This document shows, in pieces, positions 15,844 to 24,943 of a stretch of 56,300 nucleotides of DNA (positions are counted from its first letter, which is position 1; the number at the start of each line of letters is the position of its first letter). The position numbers were made by a program, and so were the translations under genes. Under the pieces are notes generated by a model that was not told the origin of the DNA, did no database searches, and saw only the letters and a program-made list of their open reading frames with translations. This stretch comes from Pseudomonadota bacterium (lineage in GTDB: Bacteria; Myxococcota_A; UBA9160; SZUA-336): contig JAGWBS010000039.1 of the NCBI GenBank assembly GCA_021295775.1, forward strand, positions 7,461-63,760, in the 5' to 3' direction.

Positions 15844-17988
15844 ATGCATTTTCGCGATCTGCTCTCTCCGACCCGGATCGGAGGCCTGGAGCTCAAGAAC
15901 CGCGTGGCGATGGCCCCGATGGGTGTCGAGATCGTCGAGGCCGACGGTGTCGTCCGCGAGCCTACGATCGAGTACTACGCCGAACGCGCGCGCGGCGGGG
16001 TGGGGCTGATCATCAGCGAGAACACGGCCGCCGCCTACCCGCGCGGCGCGAACTCCGCCCAGGAGATCGCCGTTTCGAGCGACGACTACCTGCCGGGGTT
16101 GGCGCGACTCGCCGAGAGAGTGCACGCCCACGGGACGAAGATCGCGATCCAGCTCGCCCACCACGGCAAGGTGGGCCGGCTCGACACGCAGCAGGGACGC
16201 GAGCTGCTGATGCCCTCCCTCCCGCGAAAAGATAACGCCGCGCCGCCGGGACCCCTGGACCTCAGCGCGGAGGAGATCTCCCTGATGGCGAAGGCCGCCG
16301 GCGGGGGCCGGCCGAGGATCCGGGTCGCGACCCGGGAGGATCTCGAAGGGCTGGTCGAGGACTTCGCGGACGCCGCCGGCCGCGCCCGCCGCGCGGGTTT
16401 CGACGCCGTCGAGATTCACGGTGCCCACGGTTACATCTTCTCCGAGTTCCTCTCGCCCGCGTGGAACTCGCGCGAGGACGAGTACGGCGGAACGCTCGAG
16501 AACCGCGCCCGCCTGCTGTGCGAGGTGGTTCGCGCCTGCAAGGCGCGCGCGGGCGACGATTTCCCGGTCTGGTGCCGGATCGACGCGCTCGAGTTCGGAA
16601 CGCCCGGAGGGATTCGGCTGTCGGACTCGACCCGGACCGCGCAGCTCCTCGAGGCCGCCGGGGCGGACGCGATCCATGTCAGCGCCTATGCGAACCCGCT
16701 GGGGGCCGGCTTCACTCAGGCCCCGATCGTCCACCGGGAAGGCGGCTTCGTCGAGTTCGCCTCGGCCGTCAAGGCCGAGGTGAACGTCCCCTTGATCGCC
16801 GCGGGCCGGATCCCCCTGGAGCTGGGCCAGCGGCTGGTGCGGGACGGCCGCGCCGACGTGATCGCGATGGGGCGCGCCCTGCTGGCCGATCCCGAACTCG
16901 TCGCCAAGCTCGCGCAGAGCCGCCGCGAGGACATCCGCCCCTGCGTCTACTGCTACGTCTGCGTCGCGCAACCCTTCTTCGACCGCAAGGTGCGCTGCGC
17001 GGTCAACCCGGTCACGGCGGAAGAGCTGCGCTACGCGGAGCGCTCGCGGGAAAAGGCTTCTCAGCCCCAAAAGGTCGTGGTGGTCGGGGGCGGACCGGCG
17101 GGACTGGAGGCGGCCAGCGTCGCGGCCCAGCGCGGCCACCAGGTCGTGCTCTTCGAGCGCAGCCGGGAACTGGGCGGAACGCTCCGTTTCGCAGCTCTCG
17201 CCTACGAGCCCAACCAGCACCTGCTGGACTGGCTCGAGGCGCGGATCCGCAAGCTCCCGGTCGAACTGCGGCTGGGCGAGGAGGCCTCGGCGGAGGCCGT
17301 GCGGGAGCTCTCGCCCGACGTCGTGATCGCGGCCGTCGGGGCGGTTCGCGAGAAGTCGGTCATCCCCGGCTCGGATCGGGACCACGTCTGGGACGGCGAC
17401 GATCTGCGCCGACTGCTGTTCGGGGGCGATGCGGGGCCGGCTGGACCACGCCTGCCGTGGATCGCGCGCATGGCGACCGGCGCGGGGCGCCTGCTCGGCA
17501 TCGCTCGGGATCCGTCGCGGCTGCGACGGGCGTCGCGACTCTACATGCCCATCGGCCGGAAGGACGCGATCGTCGGCGGGGGGCTGGTCGGAGCCGAGCT
17601 GGCGGAATTCTTCGCCGCGCGCGGCCGCTCCGTGGCGGTGCTCGAGGAGGGTCCGATCGTCGCGGCCGAGATGGCGCACCCCCGCCGCTGGCGCGTGCTG
17701 GCGGATCTGCGGGAGGCCGGCGTGCGGCTCGAGACGAACGCGCGGGTGAGCGAGATTCGGGAGGCGGTCGTCCGCTTCGACGCCGCATCCGAGTCCGGCG
17801 CCGAGCCGCGCGCCCGGGAAGTGCCCGCCGATACGGTGGTGATCGCGCGTGGACTGGTCGCGAACCCGAGCCCGGTCGAGGCCTTGAAGTGGGCGGGAGC
17901 GCCCGTGATCCCGATCGGGGATGCCAACGGCGTGGGCTACATCGAAGGCGCGATCCACGCAGGATTCCGGGCGGCCATCGAGCTGTGA
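15844..17988 (+). CDS. NADH:flavin oxidoreductase / 2,4-dienoyl-CoA reductase type
   Basis: A 714-residue three-part enzyme like E. coli FadH. Residues 1 to about 340 form an Old-Yellow-Enzyme barrel (LELKNRVAMAPMGVEI, HGAHGYIFSEFLSP, ENRARLL). A 4Fe-4S site follows, CVYCYVC then Cys after 11 residues. FAD- and NAD(P)-binding domains follow from about residue 410 (KVVVVGGGPAGLEAASVAA and DAIVGGGLVGAELAEFF). It reduces double bonds of unsaturated acyl-CoAs or enones. The iron-sulfur spacing here, CX2CX2CX11C, seems one residue shorter than in FadH (CX2CX3CX11C). The crotonase pseudogene 130 bp downstream fits a fatty-acid or steroid degradation role. Confidence 0.93.
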   Translation: MHFRDLLSPTRIGGLELKNRVAMAPMGVEIVEADGVVREPTIEYYAERARGGVGLIISENTAAAYPRGANSAQEIAVSSDDYLPGLARLAERVHAHGTKIAIQLAHHGKVGRLDTQQGRELLMPSLPRKDNAAPPGPLDLSAEEISLMAKAAGGGRPRIRVATREDLEGLVEDFADAAGRARRAGFDAVEIHGAHGYIFSEFLSPAWNSREDEYGGTLENRARLLCEVVRACKARAGDDFPVWCRIDALEFGTPGGIRLSDSTRTAQLLEAAGADAIHVSAYANPLGAGFTQAPIVHREGGFVEFASAVKAEVNVPLIAAGRIPLELGQRLVRDGRADVIAMGRALLADPELVAKLAQSRREDIRPCVYCYVCVAQPFFDRKVRCAVNPVTAEELRYAERSREKASQPQKVVVVGGGPAGLEAASVAAQRGHQVVLFERSRELGGTLRFAALAYEPNQHLLDWLEARIRKLPVELRLGEEASAEAVRELSPDVVIAAVGAVREKSVIPGSDRDHVWDGDDLRRLLFGGDAGPAGPRLPWIARMATGAGRLLGIARDPSRLRRASRLYMPIGRKDAIVGGGLVGAELAEFFAARGRSVAVLEEGPIVAAEMAHPRRWRVLADLREAGVRLETNARVSEIREAVVRFDAASESGAEPRAREVPADTVVIARGLVANPSPVEALKWAGAPVIPIGDANGVGYIEGAIHAGFRAAIEL

Positions 17989-18117
17989 AACGCGCGCGGC
18001 CAGCGGCAGGCTCATCCGACAAACCCAGGCGCCGGGCCCCGTGGTTGCGCAGCGCGGCCGCTGGCGCTGCCTTGGATGTGCGACTCTGAAGCGGCCATCC
18101 AGGAGAGGAGCAAGACC

Positions 18118-18956
18118 TTGGAAAGTGGACTCGTCCTCTACGAAGAAGAAGGCCGGATCGCCACGATCACGCTGAACCGCCCGCGGAAACTCAACGCGCT
18201 GATCCAGCCGATGTGGGAGGAGCTGCGCGACGCCGTGGCCAGGGCGAGCGCCTCCAGGGACGTGCGCGTGATCGTTCTCAAGGGAGCGGGAAGGGCCTTC
18301 TGCGCCGGCTTCGACTTTTCCGTCGAAGGGGCCGCGGCCCCCGGCTCCAACGCGACCTCCGCGAACTGGGACCCGGGAAGGGACATGATCGGCGTCACCA
18401 ATCCGTTCTCGGCCCCCGTCCCAAGCTTCATGAGTCTGTGGTACAGCCTGAAGCCGGTGATCGCGTGGGAGGCGGTTCGGACATGGCGCTGTGCGCGGAC
18501 CTGGTCGTCGCCGCCGAGGACGCCGAAATCGGCACGCCCTACTCGCGCGTCTGGGGCTGTTACCTGAGCGGCATGTGGATTCTCCGGCTCGGGTTGGCGA
18601 AGGCCAAGGAGTACGCCCTGACGGGCAAGCCGCTGACGGGACGGGAGGCGGCGGAGATCGAACTGATCAACAAGGCCGTCCCGGCCGACGAGCTGGACGC
18701 CGAGGTCGGAGCGCTCGCGGAGCAGCTCGCCTCGATCTCCTCGTCCCAGCTCGCCGCGATGAAGACCATCGTCAACCAGGCCTACGAGAACCAGGGGATG
18801 CGAACCACGCAGCTGCTGGGATCGGTTCTGGACGGGATGATGCGCAACACGCCCGAGTCGATGGCCTTCATGGAAAAGTCGGCGAAGGAAGGCGTGCCGG
18901 CCGCGGTGGCCGAACGCGACGGCCCCTTCGGAGACTACAGCCAGAAGCCCCGCTGA
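18118..18956 (+). pseudogene. Enoyl-CoA hydratase, broken by small deletion
   Basis: The 5' part (to about 18465) encodes a normal crotonase N-terminus: GRIATITLNRPRKLNAL, then GRAFCAGFDFSVEG, up to SLKPVIA. The 3' part continues in another frame from GGGSDMALCADLVVAAEDAEIG to the stop at 18956. Reading KPVIA directly into LGGGSD shows that roughly six residues plus a frame (about 16-19 bases encoding the usual VHGYC segment) are missing at about 18465-18470. The lost piece contains part of the oxyanion hole, so the product would be inactive. The start is probably TTG at 18118, because AGGAGAGGAG lies 7 bp upstream; an ATG at 18076 is the alternative. A sequencing error cannot be excluded. 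Confidence 0.85.
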
Positions 18957-18962
18957 CCCGAT

Positions 18963-19178
18963 CCGGCCGCGGGGGGCGTCTTCTGCGCGGGCTTCGACCT
19001 GAAGTGGTACGCGAGCGGGAGCCTTCCGGAACTCGACGCGGTGACCGAAGAAGTTCGACGGGCGATGGCGGTCTACGAGACTGACTCTTTCGCGCACGAC
19101 CGGGGAGTGGCCCGATTCGAGTCGGGAACGGGCCGCCACGGAACGCTCGCAAGGGGCCGGGATCTGTCGGATCTCTAG
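18963..19178 (+). pseudogene. Second crotonase remnant
   Basis: One frame reads GGVFCAGFDLKWYASG followed by SLPELDAVTEEVRRAMAVYET, matching the first oxyanion-hole loop of an enoyl-CoA hydratase. It then jumps to GVARFESGTGRHG, which resembles the C-terminal tail of the same family (RRFxxGxGRHG). The start and the whole middle of the gene are missing. The stop is at 19176-19178. It begins 6 bp after the broken hydratase at 18118-18956, so two damaged paralogues stand in tandem. It is too short to be a working enzyme. Confidence 0.6.
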
Positions 19179-19259
19179 CCGCGACCGGCCCTTCGCCGGA
19201 ATTGCCGGCCACGGACGCTGCGGGAGCGGGGTCTGCCGCTTCGGGGGCGACTCGCCGGG

Positions 19260-20513
19260 TTACGCAGAGTGGTCCGCGTAGCGGGCGCGGAGTTCGTCCG
19301 CTTCGATCCGGCCGGACTCGGCGAGCTGTTTCAGGCGCCCGGGGTCGGCGACGTCCTCGCCGCTCAGACGGATCATGTACTTGCGGGCGACCTCGTAGGA
19401 CTCCGCGCTCGTGTCGACCAGCCGCAGCCGGGGCCGGCCGGTCGAGGGGTCGAGCATCTCGGAGAAGGGCAGCGGGGCGATCCGGCCGGCCTGGCGCGTG
19501 ATCATCGCGTCGCTGCCTCCCTCCAGCACGTAGCGCGCCGCGCCGTAGCCCAGGTCGCGCGTGTACTCGGCGTCGAACGGGATCGGGTCGGCGCAGCGCA
19601 GCTCGTAGCCGATGTCCTTGGCGACGATCTTCAGCAAAAGGCCCCGCGCCGACAGCCGCGCGCGCAGCTCGGACTTCAGCACCTCGCCCAGCGGCAGCTC
19701 GGACAGCCGCACGTGTCCGTGGTCGTCCCGCTCGGCGGTCTCGATGCCGGTCAGGTCGGCGGGGTCGAGGCACTCCGCCACGCCCTCGGCGATCACCGCC
19801 ACGCCGTTCTCCTGGCCCGTGGCCAGCCGCTTGACGATCGAGCCCTCAATGATGTCCGCCACGCGCGAAAGCGGCACCGCCGTGCCGGGGAACTCCTCCG
19901 GGATCAGCGTCAGCGTGGCCGACGCGGCCTTGCCGATGCCCAGCGCCAGATGGCCGGCCTTGCGGCCCATCGCGACCAGCAGGTACCAGCGGCTGGTCGC
20001 GCGGGCGTCTTCCATGATGGTCTCGACGATCGACACCCCGACGTGTCGGGCGGTCTCGAAGCCGAAGGTCTGGACGCCCCCGGGCAGTGGCAGGTCGTTG
20101 TCGATGGTCTTGGGCACGTGGACGATGCGGATCGAGCCCCCGGCCTCGTGGGCGAGCTGGCTGGCGGTGAATGCGGTGTCGTCGCCGCCGATGCTCACCA
20201 GGCGGCCGATGCCGAGGGAGCGCAGGCCGTCGAGCACGCGTCGCTTGGCCCCGGGATCGCGCGTGGGATTCGTCCGAGAGGTGCGCAGGATCGACCCGCC
20301 GCGGAAGTGGATGCGGGAGACGTCCGCGATCTCCAGCGGCTGCGCGTGCTCCACCCGGCCCTGCGCGAGCCAGCGGAAGCCGTCGAGGATGCCCACCACG
20401 GGCACGCCACGGTTGCGGGCCTCGATGGTCGCAGCGGCGATCACTCCGTTGATGCCCGGGGCCGGACCCCCGCCGACCAGAATGCCGAGCTTCGGGCCGA
20501 TCGCCTCGCCCAT
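19260..20513 (-). CDS. pfp: PPi-dependent 6-phosphofructokinase
   Basis: A 417-residue phosphofructokinase that phosphorylates fructose 6-phosphate, here probably with pyrophosphate and reversibly. The N-terminal loop is ILVGGGPAPGINGVI. The diagnostic motif is SIGGDDT, where ATP enzymes have GGDGS; the Asp is the known determinant of PPi use. The catalytic motif PKTIDNDLP follows, then GRKAGHLALG. The length fits the PPi group better than the roughly 320-residue ATP enzymes. The start at 20513 is the first ATG ahead of GPKLGILVGGG and lies 40 bp after the P450 stop on the same strand; no strong ribosome site is visible. Confidence 0.92.
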   Translation of the reverse strand: MGEAIGPKLGILVGGGPAPGINGVIAAATIEARNRGVPVVGILDGFRWLAQGRVEHAQPLEIADVSRIHFRGGSILRTSRTNPTRDPGAKRRVLDGLRSLGIGRLVSIGGDDTAFTASQLAHEAGGSIRIVHVPKTIDNDLPLPGGVQTFGFETARHVGVSIVETIMEDARATSRWYLLVAMGRKAGHLALGIGKAASATLTLIPEEFPGTAVPLSRVADIIEGSIVKRLATGQENGVAVIAEGVAECLDPADLTGIETAERDDHGHVRLSELPLGEVLKSELRARLSARGLLLKIVAKDIGYELRCADPIPFDAEYTRDLGYGAARYVLEGGSDAMITRQAGRIAPLPFSEMLDPSTGRPRLRLVDTSAESYEVARKYMIRLSGEDVADPGRLKQLAESGRIEADELRARYADHSA

Positions 20514-20553
20514 CCGCAGCGTCCCGCCGTCCGCGCTCGTGTCGGACCGCGGT

Positions 20554-21810
20554 TCAGGCCGCGGCGGACATCCGGTAGCGCACGGGGATGTGCTTGAGCC
20601 CGCCCACCAGGCAGGAGCGCAGGCGCTCCGGCTCCGCCAGCAGCTCGATTTCACCCAGCCGCGTCAGCATGTGGCGGAAGATCACGTCGATCTCGGTGCG
20701 CGCCACGTGGGCGCCCAGACAGAAGTGCTCGCCCACGCCGAAAGCCAGATGGCGGTTGGGGTTGCGGTCGATCCGGAACTCGAAGGGATCGTCGAAGATC
20801 TCCTCGTCGCGGTTCGCCGAGGGGTAGAAGAGCGCCATCAGGTCGCCCTCGCGGATCTTCCGGCCGCGAAGTTCGTAGTCCTCTGTGGCCGTGCGGGCGA
20901 AGTGGATCACGGGGCTGGTCCAGCGCAGGATCTCCTCGACCGCGGGCTTCATCAGCGAGGGGTCGTCCCGCAGCTTGCGCCACTGGTCCGGGTGCTCGAT
21001 GAACGCCAGCATGCCGCCGCTGGTCGCGTTGCGGGTGGTCTCGTTGCCGGCGACCAGGATGATCAGGCAATAGGACAGCACCTCGCCCAGATCGAGCTTG
21101 CGGCCGTCGCTCAGCTCGCCGTGGACGAAGGCGCTGATCAGGTCGTCCTGGGGGTTGGCGCGCCGGTCTTCCAGCAGCTTGGAGAAGTATTCGAAGACTT
21201 CGAGCTGGGAGCGGCGCGCGGTTTCGCGCCGGTCCTCGCCCTCGAGCTGGTACTCCGGGTCGTCGGCCCCGATCAGCTCGTTGCTCCAGCGGAACAGCTT
21301 TCTCCAGTCGCTGCGCGGCAGCCCCAGCATCCAGGCGATCACGGCGATCGGCACCGGCGCCGACACCCGGTCGACGAAGTCCATCTCCGCGAACTCGTCT
21401 CCGGTCGAGACTTCGTCGAGCACCTCGCCCGCGATCTGCTCGATGTCGTTGCGCATGCGCTCCAGCGACGAGCGCGTGAAGCGCCGGCGGACCAGGTCGC
21501 GGAACTCGCGGTGCTGGGGCGGGTCCATGTTGAGCAGCGTGGGGGGGAAGACTCTCTGCGGGTCGTCGGACGGGTCGATGCCGATCGAGAGCAGGGGCCC
21601 GTTCAGAAACCGTTCCGGCTGGCGCGAGATCTCGATGATGTCGGCGTGCTTGGTGATCGCCCAGAAGGGCTTTTCGCACGACTCGAAGTAGTGGACGGGA
21701 TCTTCGGCGCGAAGCCGTGTCCAGATCTCGTGGGGGTAGCCCGCCTTGGCGTAGTGCTCCGGGCTCACCACCGTGATCTCCCTCAACGTCGGTCCGCCTG
21801 CGTGTGCCAT
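20554..21810 (-). CDS. Cytochrome P450 (CYP124/125/142-like)
   Basis: A 418-residue P450 with all hallmarks: I-helix LVAGNETTRNATSGG around residue 253, ExxR in EEILRWTSP, the motif FYPSANRDEEIF, and heme loop FGVGEHFCLGAHVAR near residue 365. AGGAG lies upstream of the ATG. AGNETTRN, FARTA and SANRDEEIF are also characteristic of mycobacterial CYP124/125/142, which hydroxylate terminal carbons of sterol side chains and methyl-branched lipids, so an isoprenoid- or steroid-like substrate is a reasonable inference. It is a close paralogue of the P450 at 42474-43703. It is followed by pfp on the same strand, though a functional link is doubtful. Confidence 0.95.
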   Translation of the reverse strand: MAHAGGPTLREITVVSPEHYAKAGYPHEIWTRLRAEDPVHYFESCEKPFWAITKHADIIEISRQPERFLNGPLLSIGIDPSDDPQRVFPPTLLNMDPPQHREFRDLVRRRFTRSSLERMRNDIEQIAGEVLDEVSTGDEFAEMDFVDRVSAPVPIAVIAWMLGLPRSDWRKLFRWSNELIGADDPEYQLEGEDRRETARRSQLEVFEYFSKLLEDRRANPQDDLISAFVHGELSDGRKLDLGEVLSYCLIILVAGNETTRNATSGGMLAFIEHPDQWRKLRDDPSLMKPAVEEILRWTSPVIHFARTATEDYELRGRKIREGDLMALFYPSANRDEEIFDDPFEFRIDRNPNRHLAFGVGEHFCLGAHVARTEIDVIFRHMLTRLGEIELLAEPERLRSCLVGGLKHIPVRYRMSAAA

Positions 21811-21858
21811 CGACTCTCCTCTCCCCCCTTGATTTTAGCCCGCGCGGGCCGGAGCGCA

Positions 21859-24729
21859 TCACATCCCCACGGCCGCGGCGTCGCGCTCCGATAGCCAGCC
21901 GCCGTCGCTGCGGCGGCGGACGCTGTCGTCGCGCTTCCAGGAGCGCTCGCAGCGCGGTTCGCCGCGCAGGTCGAGAACCTCGAGCGCCTCGCGCTCCTCC
22001 TCCTCCAGCGCCACGCGGCTCACGCCGAACAGATCGGGCAGTTCGGCCTCGAAAGGCCGCAGCCGGGCCAGGGCGCCGGCCGGCAGACGCAGCGCCACGC
22101 CTGCGTCCAGCGGATTGTCGAGCCCGCGCCGGTTGCGCTCCTCCTCCAGAGCCTTCAGAACCTGGTCGCGCCGGTTCATCACCTCGCTCCAGTCCGGATC
22201 CTCGACGGGTTCGCGGGGCTCGGGCAGGAGCTGGTCGTGAACGCAGGCGTCGCCGGCGGGGTCCAGCCCGTGCAGGGCCAGCCAGGCCTCGTCCGCGGTG
22301 TGCACCAGGATGGGCGCGAGCAGCCGGGTCAGGCCGCTGGCCACGTCCCAGAGCAGTGTCTGGCAGCGCCGCCGCCGCTCCGAGTCGGGCGGGTCGCAGT
22401 AGAGCCGGTCCTTGACCGCCGCCAGATAGACCGCGCTCATGGACTCGTTGCAGAAGTCGAACAGGGCCCGATTCGCGGCGCGGTACTGGTAGCCGTCGTA
22501 GGCGCGGTGCAGCGTCGCCACCAGTTCGTCGAAGCGAGCGCGCGCCCAGGCGTCGAGGCTGTGGCGGTCTTCGGGACCCGGTTCGCGGCGGTCGCGCTCC
22601 GGATCGAAGTCGCCCAGGTTGCCGAGCAGGAAGCGCAGCGTGTTGCGGACCTTGCGGTACTCCTCGCCGGCCAGCCGGAAGTATTCGCGGTCGACCTTGA
22701 CGTCGTTGGCGTAGTTGAGCGAGCTGACCCACCAGCGGCAGACGTCCGCGCCGTGATCCCGCAGCAGGTCCTCGACCGCCAGCGCGTTGCCGCCGGACTT
22801 GCTCATCTTCAGGCCCTGGGCGTCGACGATGAAGCCGTGGGTGAGCAGGCCGCGGAAGGGCGCGGAGCCGGTCGCTCCCAAGCTCGGCAGCAGCGAGGTC
22901 TGGAACCAGCCGCGGTGCTGGTCCGAACCCTCCAGATACAGATCCGCCGGATACCCCAGATCGCGCTCGCGCAGGACCGCGTTCCAGGAGGAGCCGCTCT
23001 CGAACCAGACGTCGAAGATATCCTCCGAGAGTCTCAGATCCGCGAGGTCCGCGCGTTCGCGCAGCCACTCCGGCGCGTCGGGGTCCGCGCCCGGGTCGTA
23101 GGCGTCCAGCAGCTCGGCCGACTCGCGCCGGAACCAGGTCCCCGAGCCCTCCGCCCGCACGCGCTCGGCGATGGCCCGGACCGAGGCCGGAGTGAGCAGG
23201 ATCTGGTCGGGCGAGTCGCCGTAGAAGGCCGGGATCGGCAGGCCCCAGGCGCGCTGCCGGCTCAGGCACCAGTCGGGCCGGGTCTCGAGCATCCCGCGCA
23301 TGCGGTTGCGTCCCCATTCCGGCACGAAGCTCACGGCGTCCTCGGTGGCCCGCAGCGCCAGCTCGCGCAGCGTGGGTCCGTCGGGAGCGCGCAGTTCGCG
23401 GTCGACGCCGGCGAACCATTGCTCGGTGGCGCGGAAGATGGTCGGCGTCTTGCCCCGCCAGTCGTGCGGATAGGAGTGCGTGAAGCGGTGGGCGTGGAAG
23501 AGCCGGCCGTCCTCCCGCAGCCTCTCGACGATCTCGGGGTTGGCGTCCCAGACCGACAGGCCCCGCAACCACTCGGGAACGCTGGCGTCGAAAGTGCCGT
23601 CCGCCCGCACCGGGCAGTAGACCTCCAGATCGTGGGCCAGTCCGGTGTGGTAGTCCTCCAGGCCGTGGCCGGGCGCCGTGTGCACCAGCCCCGTGCCGTC
23701 CTCCAGCGTGACGTAATCCGCGCCCACGACCGGGCAGCGTCTGCCGTCGCCGGAGAGCGGGTGCCGGTAGTCGATGCCGGCCCGCAGCAGTTCGCGTCCG
23801 CTGCAGCTCCCGAGCGGCTCGAACTCCTCGATCCCCCCGAGCGGGAAGACTTTGCCGGCCAGAGATTCGGCCAGGATCGCCTGCCGCGGCCCCGCCCCGG
23901 GAAGCTCGAAGCGGTACAGCCCATAGCGGGCGCCGGGGGCGACCGCGACCGCCCGGTTGGCGGGCAGGGTCCAGGGCGTGGTGGTCCAGATCATCAGCTC
24001 GACCGGGTCTCCCTCGGGGGCGCCCAGCGAAGCGGGCAGCCGGGCGTCGCCGGCCAGCAGGAACAGCGCGTAGACGCTGGTGTCCTCGCGCTCGTAGTAC
24101 TCCAGCTCCGCCTCGGCCAGGGCGGTGCGGTTCTCCACCGACCAGTGCACCGGCTTGAGCGCGCGAAAGACCGCGCCGCGCTCCAGCAGGCGGGCGAAGA
24201 CTTCCAGCACGGCGCCCTCGTAACCCGGGCTCATGGTCAGGTACGGGTCCGCGTAGTTCCCGACCGTGCCCAGGCGCCGCATCTGCTGCGACTGCAGCTT
24301 GACGTACTTGCGTGCGTAGCGTTCGCACTTGTCGCGGATCGCCGGAGCCGACATCCGCGCCGCCTCCTCGCCCAGCTCCTGCAGCACCTTGTGCTCGATC
24401 GGCAGGCCGTGGCAGTCCCAGCCCGGGACGAAGTCGACGTCGTAGCCCTGCATGCTGCGCGTGCGGACGACCAGGTCCTTGAGGACTTTGTTGAGCAGGT
24501 GGCCCAGGTGGATCTCGCCGTTGGCGTAGGGCGGACCGTCGTGGAACGTGAACCGCCCTCGCGGCGCTCCTTCCGGCCGGTCCGCGAATCGCGTCCGCAG
24601 GCGCGCGTAGACGTCCAGCCGCTCCCAGCGCTTCTGGAACTGAGGCTCGCGCTGCACCAGGTTCGCCTTCATCGCGAAGCGCGTCCTGGGCAGGTTCAGG
24701 GTGCTTTTGTAGGAGCGTTTTTCGGTCAC
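21859..24729 (-). CDS. ileS: Isoleucyl-tRNA synthetase, degenerate zinc knuckle
   Basis: A 956-residue class I synthetase that charges tRNA-Ile. The GTG at 24729 (VTEKRSYKSTLNLPRT) was chosen because bacterial IleS conserves YKSTLNLPxT before the core. The HIGH motif is GEIHLGHLLNK near residue 76, the PGWDCHGLPIE motif follows, KMSKS is LKMSKSGGN near residue 630, and the CP1 editing domain is present (MIWTTTPWTLPANRAV). The C-terminal zinc module keeps only the first Cys (PRCERSW); the others are Ser, Ser and Asp (LSERD). The protein ends AAAVGM. It is divergent from leuA; 24730-24943 should hold both promoters. Confidence 0.97.
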   Translation of the reverse strand: MTEKRSYKSTLNLPRTRFAMKANLVQREPQFQKRWERLDVYARLRTRFADRPEGAPRGRFTFHDGPPYANGEIHLGHLLNKVLKDLVVRTRSMQGYDVDFVPGWDCHGLPIEHKVLQELGEEAARMSAPAIRDKCERYARKYVKLQSQQMRRLGTVGNYADPYLTMSPGYEGAVLEVFARLLERGAVFRALKPVHWSVENRTALAEAELEYYEREDTSVYALFLLAGDARLPASLGAPEGDPVELMIWTTTPWTLPANRAVAVAPGARYGLYRFELPGAGPRQAILAESLAGKVFPLGGIEEFEPLGSCSGRELLRAGIDYRHPLSGDGRRCPVVGADYVTLEDGTGLVHTAPGHGLEDYHTGLAHDLEVYCPVRADGTFDASVPEWLRGLSVWDANPEIVERLREDGRLFHAHRFTHSYPHDWRGKTPTIFRATEQWFAGVDRELRAPDGPTLRELALRATEDAVSFVPEWGRNRMRGMLETRPDWCLSRQRAWGLPIPAFYGDSPDQILLTPASVRAIAERVRAEGSGTWFRRESAELLDAYDPGADPDAPEWLRERADLADLRLSEDIFDVWFESGSSWNAVLRERDLGYPADLYLEGSDQHRGWFQTSLLPSLGATGSAPFRGLLTHGFIVDAQGLKMSKSGGNALAVEDLLRDHGADVCRWWVSSLNYANDVKVDREYFRLAGEEYRKVRNTLRFLLGNLGDFDPERDRREPGPEDRHSLDAWARARFDELVATLHRAYDGYQYRAANRALFDFCNESMSAVYLAAVKDRLYCDPPDSERRRRCQTLLWDVASGLTRLLAPILVHTADEAWLALHGLDPAGDACVHDQLLPEPREPVEDPDWSEVMNRRDQVLKALEEERNRRGLDNPLDAGVALRLPAGALARLRPFEAELPDLFGVSRVALEEEEREALEVLDLRGEPRCERSWKRDDSVRRRSDGGWLSERDAAAVGM

Positions 24730-24943
24730 GGGCGGTTCAGACCCCGAGGCGGCCCGGAGTATAGACCGCGCCCCCGTGGGCTCAAGCAGCGTCTTGACCG
24801 ACCGAGCCGCGAGGTCTACTCTGCGCCGCCGATGCGGACCCGAGAGTATCGCGAGCTCGTCCTGGCCCTTAGCGGCCCGGCTGCCTAGAGCAGTCGGGAC
24901 GCCCCCGCTCGCTTTCTCTCCAACTTTCACCCGAGGTCCGCAA

